Source: an uncultured Eubacteriales bacterium
Lineage (GTDB): Bacteria > Bacillota > Clostridia > Oscillospirales > Oscillospiraceae
Length of the DNA stretch: 64,000 nucleotides
Assembly (NCBI GenBank): GCA_900314485.1
Contig: OMVL01000003.1
Coordinates: 1-64,000, forward strand
Direction of reading: 5' to 3'
A program made the position numbers and the translations under genes. This document shows positions 59,283-64,000 of the stretch, piece by piece. Numbering within the stretch: position 1 is the stretch's first letter; every line of letters starts with the position of its first letter. Below the pieces are notes generated by a model. It ran no database searches. It saw only the letters and a list, made by a program, of their open reading frames with translations, and was not told the DNA's origin.

Positions 59283-59390
59283 TCAGCCTGCTTTTGCGGG
59301 AACGCACATCAAAAAACGGACGTCACAGGACAGGAACATGCCCTTACACATGTACATTGCCATATCAACTGAGCCCGTATTGTTTGCCAT
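59283..59390 (-). CDS. Met/Cys-rich 35-residue leader ORF of the ECF operon
   Basis: ATG eight bases after AAGGAAGG and ~45 bases after the predicted transcript start. Six Met and three Cys in 35 residues, with a cluster MAMYMCKGM at 10-18. The stop lies ~31 bases before the leader terminator. The last codons (Val-Pro) hold TTCCCG, complementary to the terminator arm, so a ribosome reaching the end would hide it. This suits methionine/cysteine-sensing attenuation. A small functional or modified peptide cannot be excluded. Confidence 0.55.
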   Translation of the reverse strand: MANNTGSVDMAMYMCKGMFLSCDVRFLMCVPAKAG

Positions 59391-59442
59391 GATGCGTACC
59401 TTCCTTTACCTTGCCTATATACCTACCAGATTAGATGGGTTT

Positions 59443-59471
59443 AATCTATCACAAGATTCCGGATTCGTCAA
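59443..59471 (-). promoter_or_regulatory. Promoter of the ECF / SAM hydrolase operon
   Basis: On the - strand: TTGACG, 17-bp spacer, TAGATT. No S-box, T-box or other known riboswitch motif is seen between it and the gene. Confidence 0.7.
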
Positions 59472-59525
59472 GAGCTTTTTCCAAAAAGGTGGAAAATGCG
59501 GTTTATAATGTGAAGCAAAAAAGTC

Positions 59526-59554
59526 TTTACATATTTATCTGATAGGTTTATAGT
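59526..59554 (+). promoter_or_regulatory. Promoter of the trans-editing gene pair
   Basis: TTTACA, 17-bp spacer, TATAGT; divergent from the ECF promoter. Confidence 0.6.
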
Positions 59555-59630
59555 ATAAAAGATGTGGGGCGGGTGTCCTGCTGTAATCACCGTGCGGAGC
59601 GGGCGGCTCGGCAGAAAGGAGGCGGCGACT

Positions 59631-60101
59631 ATGTCGCTGGAACGAGCGAAAGCACATTTAAAGCAGTACGGACTGGACGGCTGCATTATCATTCCCGAAA
59701 AGACCAGCGCCACCGTTGCGGAAGCGGCAGAGGCTCTGGGATGCAGCCCGGCGGAGATCGCAAAGACCCTCTCCTTTCTCCTGGAGGAAGGTCCCATCCT
59801 GATCGTAGTGGAGGGGACAGCCCGAATCGACAACAAAAAGTTTAAGGCTGTGTTCCATCAGAAGGCAAAGATGATCCCGGCTGACCGGGTCAATGATCTG
59901 GTGGGACACGAGCCGGGAGGCGTATGTCCCTTCGGCGTAAAGGAAGGCGTGAGGGTCTATCTGGACGAAAGCCTGAAGCGGTTTGAAGTGGTCTATCCGG
60001 CGGCGGGTACCGGGCGAAGCGCGGTACGGCTCACCATTCCCGAGCTGGAGACGTGCAGCGGCTATGCGGCATGGATAGATGTCTGCAAGGAGCCGGAATA
60101 A
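59631..60101 (+). CDS. ybaK: YbaK/ProX-type tRNA trans-editing protein
   Basis: 156 residues. A free-standing editing domain: CSPAEIAKTLSFLLEEGPILIVVEGTARIDNKKF contains the conserved Lys of the active site, and GHEPGGVCPFGVKEG is the family GxxPGGVxPFG motif. It deacylates mischarged tRNA, usually Cys-tRNA-Pro or Ala-tRNA-Pro. The start at 59631 follows AAAGGAGG. It is followed 12 bases later by a second editing-type protein. Confidence 0.92.
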   Translation: MSLERAKAHLKQYGLDGCIIIPEKTSATVAEAAEALGCSPAEIAKTLSFLLEEGPILIVVEGTARIDNKKFKAVFHQKAKMIPADRVNDLVGHEPGGVCPFGVKEGVRVYLDESLKRFEVVYPAAGTGRSAVRLTIPELETCSGYAAWIDVCKEPE

Positions 60102-60113
60102 GGACAGGAAAGT

Positions 60114-60800
60114 GTGAGACAGATGGAATTTTTTGTACAAAAGGAAGTGCTGGATGCAGGCGTGAAAATCGTCTTTGCAGTGGTGGAGGGCGTCGACAAC
60201 CATAAAAACGACGCTCAATGGCAGGCATATCGGAATCAGCGCATTGCGGAGCTTTACGAGGCGTACCAGGGACTGAATGTCCATGCGGACCCGATTTTGG
60301 AGGGCTATAACCTCCTTCACGACAAGACCGGCATCAAGCGGAGAAAGAATATCCCGGCCAGCGAAAATCTGATCAAACTGCTGCTCAAGCATCAGGGCAT
60401 GTTCTACATCAATCAGGCGGTGGACATCTATAACCTGATCTCTCTGGAGAGCAAGCTGGCGCTGGGTGCGCACAATATGGATCGGGTGGACGGCAATGTG
60501 ACCCTCCGGTTTACAGACGGGACAGAGCGCTTTCAGCCCATCGGACAGGCAGAGCCGATCCCCGTCAAGCCCCACGAGTACAGCTATTGTGACGACGCAA
60601 ACGAAGTGCTGTGCCGCCTTGAGATACGGCAGGTGGAAAAGACCAAGGTGGACGAAGCGGCACAAAATATCTTCTATATCGTGCAGGGCAACGAGGCCAC
60701 AGACGATGCGCTCCTGCAGGAGACGGCCAGGCAAATCGTGGATACTACCATCCGTTACTGCGGCGGAACCGGCAGAGTAATCACCCCTGCAGTTGTATAA
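60114..60800 (+). CDS. B3/B4-domain protein (PheT-like tRNA editing domain)
   Basis: 228 residues. A stand-alone B3/B4 domain of the phenylalanyl-tRNA synthetase beta chain: KIKRRKNIPASENLIKLLL-type helix, NQAVDIYNLISLESKLALGAHNMD and YCDDANEVLCRLE are family hallmarks, with the editing pocket near the last. Such proteins are thought to clear mischarged tRNA or bind amino acids. GTG at 60114 has AAGGA nine bases before; ATG at 60123 is an alternative. Co-transcribed with ybaK. Confidence 0.87.
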   Translation: MRQMEFFVQKEVLDAGVKIVFAVVEGVDNHKNDAQWQAYRNQRIAELYEAYQGLNVHADPILEGYNLLHDKTGIKRRKNIPASENLIKLLLKHQGMFYINQAVDIYNLISLESKLALGAHNMDRVDGNVTLRFTDGTERFQPIGQAEPIPVKPHEYSYCDDANEVLCRLEIRQVEKTKVDEAAQNIFYIVQGNEATDDALLQETARQIVDTTIRYCGGTGRVITPAVV

Positions 60801-60905
60801 CGGAACCTGCCTGCCTGCCGCAAATCCACCCGCATTGCCTGCATTTGCCGGCTGCGGGGGATCTGCGTGCGGGCCGGAGCAAATACAGGAATCGGAAAAT
60901 ACCTG

Positions 60906-60934
60906 TTGACAGATGGCCGGACTTGCAATAAAAT
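60906..60934 (+). promoter_or_regulatory. metA promoter
   Basis: TTGACA, 17-bp spacer, TAAAAT, ~255 bases before metA. The 60801-60905 stretch before it holds no gene. Confidence 0.75.
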
Positions 60935-60970
60935 CGGAAGAAAACAGATGACAGTAACGAGGTGGCAGCC

Positions 60971-61072
60971 ATGCGCAAAATCGTTCAGAAGCCGCTGCGC
61001 TTCCAACGGAAGAGCAATCGAATGCGGAACTCCCGGACATTTGTATATGGTCGGGTGCTTTTGCCGTGCTGA
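60971..61072 (+). CDS. Arg-rich 33-residue leader ORF of metA
   Basis: ATG five bases after GAGGTGG, ~30 bases after the predicted transcript start. Seven Arg in 33 residues (for example KSNRMRNSRTF), one internal Met and a Cys as the last codon. GTTGAAA eight bases after the stop (61081-61087) can pair with TTTCAAC of the terminator (61128-61134), so a terminating ribosome would influence the fold. The codon content gives no clear amino-acid signal, so the leader role rests on layout alone. Confidence 0.42.
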   Translation: MRKIVQKPLRFQRKSNRMRNSRTFVYGRVLLPC

Positions 61073-61118
61073 ATGTGCCTGTTGAAAGCGAAATGCAACA
61101 TGACTGTATACGTTTGTT

Positions 61119-61146
61119 CGGGAGTTGTTTCAACTCTCGTTTTTTT
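61119..61146 (+). terminator. Leader terminator before metA
   Basis: CGGGAGTTG-TTT-CAACTCTCG (9 bp, one G-U) followed by seven T. Lies between promoter and metA. Confidence 0.75.
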
Positions 61147-61188
61147 GCGTCAAAGTGACTGTACCGCGATTTTCTTGAGGTGATCCCT

Positions 61189-62235
61189 ATGCCCATAAAA
61201 GTGCAAAACGACCTTCCGGCCAAACATATATTGGAATCTGAAAACATATTTGTCATGGATGAGTCCCGCGCGCAATCCCAGCACATTCGTCCGCTTCAAA
61301 TCGCCATCTTAAATCTCATGCCCCTGAAGGAGGCCACGGAGCTGAACATTCTGCGGGTGCTGTCAAACTTCCCCATCCAGACCGAGATCACGTTTATGAA
61401 GACGGCCTCACACCGGGCGACCCACGGGGATGCGTCCCATCTGAACAAATTTTACGTCACCTACGACGATGTGAAGGATCAGCGGTTTGACGGACTCATT
61501 ATCACCGGCGCTCCGGTGGAAAAGCTGGAATTTGAAGCGGTGGAGTACTGGAAGGAGATGGAGCGCATTATGGAGTGGTCCAAGACAAATGTGTTCTCCA
61601 CCTTCCACATTTGCTGGGGCGCACAGGCGGGGCTTTACTACCACTACGGCATCCAAAAGCACCTTCTGCCTCGCAAACTGAGCGGGGTCTACCGTCACCG
61701 GGTACTGCACCGGAGAAAGATGCTCATGCGGGGGATGGACGATGAATTTTTTGCGCCCCAATCCCGCTATACCGGCATTGATGAGCAGGCCGTCCGCAGC
61801 AATCCCAACCTGTATGTGGTGGCGGACGGCGAGGAGGTGGGCAGTTATCTCATCCTCGCCTGCTCCTCCCGGCAGATCTTCGTGACCGGCCATTCTGAGT
61901 ACGACCGGTATGACCTGGACCGGGAGTACCGCCGCGATCTGGAACGGGGACTGGAGCCGGACATCCCTGTAAACTATTATCAGGACGACGACCCGACAAA
62001 GCCCCCGATCCTTTCCTGGCGCTCCAGCTCCAATTGCACCTACACCAACTGGCTCAATTTTGTCTATCAGGAGACTCCCTATGATTTGCGGGATCTGAGG
62101 CCCGTGCAGGAGGACAGCTATGTGAAAACCGGAGATCCGCAGGAGCGGGATGAGTTGGGAGGGCCGGCCAACGCTCTGCTGCCGGAAGGCCAGCTGCGGA
62201 AGAGGTGCGGTTTCCGGCAGGAGAGGAGATCCTGA
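61189..62235 (+). CDS. metA: Homoserine O-acyltransferase MetA, probably acetyl-specific
   Basis: 348 residues. First step of methionine synthesis: acylates homoserine. Catalytic Cys in FHICWGAQAG, the oxyanion/His-Glu pair in TGHSEYDRYDL, and RHRVLHRRKMLMRGMDDEFFAPQSRYTG are intact. TGAPVEKLEF carries Glu where E. coli has Gly111; in Bacillus-type MetA this Glu goes with acetyl-CoA rather than succinyl-CoA use. A C-terminal tail of ~35 residues past the usual end (QETPYDL) is polar and Arg-rich and lacks known homology. GAGGTGA precedes the ATG at 61189. Confidence 0.94.
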   Translation: MPIKVQNDLPAKHILESENIFVMDESRAQSQHIRPLQIAILNLMPLKEATELNILRVLSNFPIQTEITFMKTASHRATHGDASHLNKFYVTYDDVKDQRFDGLIITGAPVEKLEFEAVEYWKEMERIMEWSKTNVFSTFHICWGAQAGLYYHYGIQKHLLPRKLSGVYRHRVLHRRKMLMRGMDDEFFAPQSRYTGIDEQAVRSNPNLYVVADGEEVGSYLILACSSRQIFVTGHSEYDRYDLDREYRRDLERGLEPDIPVNYYQDDDPTKPPILSWRSSSNCTYTNWLNFVYQETPYDLRDLRPVQEDSYVKTGDPQERDELGGPANALLPEGQLRKRCGFRQERRS

Positions 62236-62262
62236 GAGAGGGAAACAAAAAAATGAAAGAGT

Positions 62263-62303
62263 GCCCCCATGCTGCGGGAAAATTCTGCGGCATGGGGGCT
62301 TTT
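62263..62303 (+). terminator. metA terminator
   Basis: GCCCCCATGC / GCATGGGGGC (62263-62272 with 62290-62299) then TTTTCTG. Confidence 0.85.
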
Positions 62304-62374
62304 CTGTGAGGGATATGCGCATGCTCTTCAAATGGCTGCAAAGGATGCAACTCTGTTGACTTTGCAATTCAAAA

Positions 62375-62389
62375 TTGACAAAAAGTCAA
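62375..62389 (+). promoter_or_regulatory. TTGAC-GTCAA palindrome upstream of the liv operon
   Basis: TTGAC-AAAAA-GTCAA, ~105 bases before the livK promoter in a notably AT-rich stretch (62340-62490) with several more TTGAC boxes. Possible activator site. Confidence 0.4.
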
Positions 62390-62494
62390 GTAAAAAGCTT
62401 TGGACTGTCAATGATTTGTTAAAAACATGTTAAAGCGTACAAAAAAATCCGGGATTGACCGAATAATTTTGGTAAAAGAAGGCTGATTGGCAGG

Positions 62495-62562
62495 TTGACG
62501 GTGGGGCGTAACTGCGATAAAATACGCCTGTAACCGCAAGATAAATGAAATTCATCTTGCGG
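62495..62562 (+). promoter_or_regulatory. livK promoter and leader hairpin
   Basis: TTGACG (62495-62500), 17-bp spacer, TAAAAT (62518-62523). The leader carries CCGCAAGAT / ATCTTGCGG (62534-62542 with 62554-62562) directly before the ribosome site. Confidence 0.75.
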
Positions 62563-62587
62563 AGAATGAATAGGAGGATTATGAATC

Positions 62588-63778
62588 ATGAATTACCTGA
62601 AGAAGCTTCTTGCAATTCTTTTGGCTATGGTGATGGTTCTCTCTCTGGCTGCCTGCGGCGGCAATGCCAATAGCGGCAGCGGAGAGAGCGCTGACACCGC
62701 CGCCATTAAGATCGGCGGTATCGGCCCCACTTCCGGCCCCGCTGCCATCTACGGCCAGGCTACTCAGCACGGCGCCGAGATCGCTGTGGAGGAGATCAAT
62801 GCTCTGGGCGGCATCCAGTTCGAGCTGAACTGGCAGGACGACGAGCACGACCCTGAGAAGTCCGTCAACGCCTACAACACCCTGAAGGACTGGGGCATGC
62901 AGGTTCTGGTCGGCACCACCACCACCGGACCCTCTGTGGCAGTCTCCGCTGAGACCAACGCAGACCGCATCTTCGAGCTGACTCCTTCCGCCTCTTCCGT
63001 GGACGTCATCGGCGGCCAGACGGATGGCATTCCCCGTAAGGACAATGTGTTCCAGATGTGCTTTACCGATCCCAACCAGGGCATCGCTTCCGCTCAGTAC
63101 ATTTCTGAGCAGGGCCTGGGCAGCAAGATCGCTGTGATCTACAACAACGGCGATGCTTACTCCACCGGCATCTACAACAAGTTTGCCGCTGAGGCCGAGA
63201 ACGTGGGTCTGGAGATCGTCTCCGTCACTACCTTCACCGATGATACCGCAAACGACTTCTCCGTCCAGCTCAACGACGCAAAGAACGCCGGCGCTGATCT
63301 GGTGTTCCTGCCCATCTACTACACCCCCGCTTCCCTGATCCTGGCTCAGGCCAATGACATGGGATACGCCCCCAAGTTCTTCGGCGTGGACGGCATGGAT
63401 GGCATTCTGACCATGGATGGCTTTGATACCACTCTGGCTGAGGGTGTTATGCTGCTGACCCCCTTCAATGCCGACGCCACCGATGAAAAGACTGTGAGCT
63501 TCGTCCAGAAGTATCAGGAGCGCTACGGCGACATCCCCAATCAGTTTGCTGCCGACGCCTACGACTGCGTCTATGCCATCTACGAGGCTGTTCAGGCCAC
63601 CGGCATCACCGCTGACCTGTCCGCTGCTGAGATCTGCGACAAACTGATCGAGGCATTCAACGGCGACTTCACCTTCGACGGCATCACCGGTACCGGTGTG
63701 ACCTGGAGCGAGAACGGCGAGGTCTCCAAGGATCCTAAGGGTATGATCATCCAGAACGGCGCTTACGTCGGTATGTAA
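62588..63778 (+). CDS. livK: Branched-chain amino-acid ABC transporter binding lipoprotein
   Basis: 396 residues. Lipoprotein signal MNYLKKLLAIL..LAAC. The mature part is a type I binding protein of the LivK/LivJ group: IKIGGIGPTSGPAAIYGQATQHGAEIAVEEIN is shortened here to its core IGPTSGPAAIYG, then DDEHDPEKSVNAY, and DLVFLPIYYTPASLI-type strands. It binds leucine, isoleucine, valine or a related amino acid outside the cell. The start at 62588 is ten bases after AGGAGG; an ATG at 62581 is in another frame. livH follows. Confidence 0.92.
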   Translation: MNYLKKLLAILLAMVMVLSLAACGGNANSGSGESADTAAIKIGGIGPTSGPAAIYGQATQHGAEIAVEEINALGGIQFELNWQDDEHDPEKSVNAYNTLKDWGMQVLVGTTTTGPSVAVSAETNADRIFELTPSASSVDVIGGQTDGIPRKDNVFQMCFTDPNQGIASAQYISEQGLGSKIAVIYNNGDAYSTGIYNKFAAEAENVGLEIVSVTTFTDDTANDFSVQLNDAKNAGADLVFLPIYYTPASLILAQANDMGYAPKFFGVDGMDGILTMDGFDTTLAEGVMLLTPFNADATDEKTVSFVQKYQERYGDIPNQFAADAYDCVYAIYEAVQATGITADLSAAEICDKLIEAFNGDFTFDGITGTGVTWSENGEVSKDPKGMIIQNGAYVGM

Positions 63779-63805
63779 TTCTGGAGCATCTCCAACATAT
63801 TCAAG

Positions 63806-63838
63806 CTACGAGGGTTGCAGTTTTGGCGACCCTCGTAG
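63806..63838 (+). promoter_or_regulatory. livK-livH intercistronic stem-loop
   Basis: CTACGAGGGTTGC / GCGACCCTCGTAG (13 bp with one G-U), no T-run. Likely stabilises the livK message, as the stem-loop after oppA may do. Confidence 0.6.
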
Positions 63839-63877
63839 TGAACTTTTAAAAGAATGAGAGAAAGGGGGGTGCTGGGT

Positions 63878-64000
63878 ATGAATCTGCTTCTCAACCTGAT
63901 CAACGGCATCGGTCTGGGCAGTATTTATGCCATCATTGCACTGGGCTATACCATGGTCTACGGCATTGCGAAAATGCTGAACTTCGCCCACGGAGACGTC
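63878..64000 (+). CDS. livH: Branched-chain amino-acid ABC permease LivH, 5' part
   Basis: 41 codons before the window ends. LINGIGLGSIYAIIALGYTM followed by VYGIAKMLNFAHGD is the diagnostic start of LivH permeases. GGGGGG precedes the ATG at 63878. Continues beyond the window. Confidence 0.9.
   Translation, partial: MNLLLNLINGIGLGSIYAIIALGYTMVYGIAKMLNFAHGDV

Noticed and set aside
59183..59475. Vitamin riboswitch (FMN, TPP, preQ1, cobalamin) before the ECF operon
   Set aside because: No conserved core motif of these classes could be found by reading both strands.
60801..61188. S-box (SAM-I) or other known SAM riboswitch before metA
   Set aside because: None of the conserved S-box core segments is present; a leader ORF and a terminator were found instead.
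1..64000. CRISPR array, prophage or complete insertion sequence
   Set aside because: No direct-repeat array, integrase, transposase or phage structural gene was seen; the only mobile-like item is the 132-bp palindromic element.

Overview
The window is a GC-rich stretch of a Gram-positive, anaerobic Firmicutes genome. The best guess is an Oscillospiraceae-type gut bacterium (Flavonifractor, Lawsonibacter or Oscillibacter-like). The reasons are AGGAGG ribosome sites, lipoproteins with an LxAC box, a valS T-box leader, an Amt-PII fusion, LCP cell-wall ligases, ECF and Opp transporters, and many sigma-A promoters with exact 17-bp spacers. The taxon is inferred from gene content; no marker gene is complete here.

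Layout. 1-100: the 3' end of a 5S rRNA and its terminator. 0.1-3.6 kb: sfsA, then a membrane protein, a small Cro/CI regulator and a lipoprotein. 3.6-8 kb: an ammonium transporter fused to PII behind a two-terminator leader, and two tandem LCP genes. 8-13 kb: an Hsp70 and an XpaC/TelA/TPM envelope operon. 13-22 kb: HAD phosphatase, ComEA, Cro regulator, T-box valS, fabF, a YgjP metallopeptidase and an acyl-CoA synthetase. 22-31.5 kb: an unusual oligopeptide ABC operon, followed by a degenerate ApbE-like protein and an M32 carboxypeptidase remnant. 31.6-34.4 kb: tldD/tldE. 34.6-41.3 kb: a sucrose/fructan locus (fructokinase, GH32, solute-binding protein, damaged permeases) divergent from its LacI regulator, with a small palindromic repeat element at its 3' end. 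41.3-44 kb: four small envelope proteins. 44.3-52.8 kb: YeiH, a metal/cofactor ABC importer, siroheme synthesis, TusA and a siroheme sulfite reductase. 53-59.5 kb: an ECF importer with an M20 peptidase and two SAM hydrolases. 59.6-62.3 kb: two tRNA trans-editing proteins and MetA. 62.5-64 kb: the start of a branched-chain amino-acid ABC operon.

Two themes stand out. First, the oligopeptide transporter is rebuilt in several subunits. The solute-binding protein is circularly permuted: the usual C-terminal segment sits at the N-terminus. OppB carries a large extracytoplasmic expansion, and OppD has an insertion of roughly 230 residues between Walker A and the Q-loop. Second, three sulfur-linked operons (yeiH, the ECF/SAM-hydrolase operon, metA) share one leader plan: consensus promoter, a 33-38-codon ORF with a good ribosome site, an intrinsic terminator, then the gene. 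Two of these leader peptides are rich in Cys or Met codons, which suggests translation-dependent attenuation rather than the S-box or T-box control expected in Firmicutes.

Functionally the right half is centred on sulfur: sulfite reduction with its siroheme cofactor pathway, a possible sulfur-anion carrier, homoserine activation for methionine, and SAM hydrolysis. The left and centre deal with nitrogen and peptide uptake, envelope stress and lipid synthesis.
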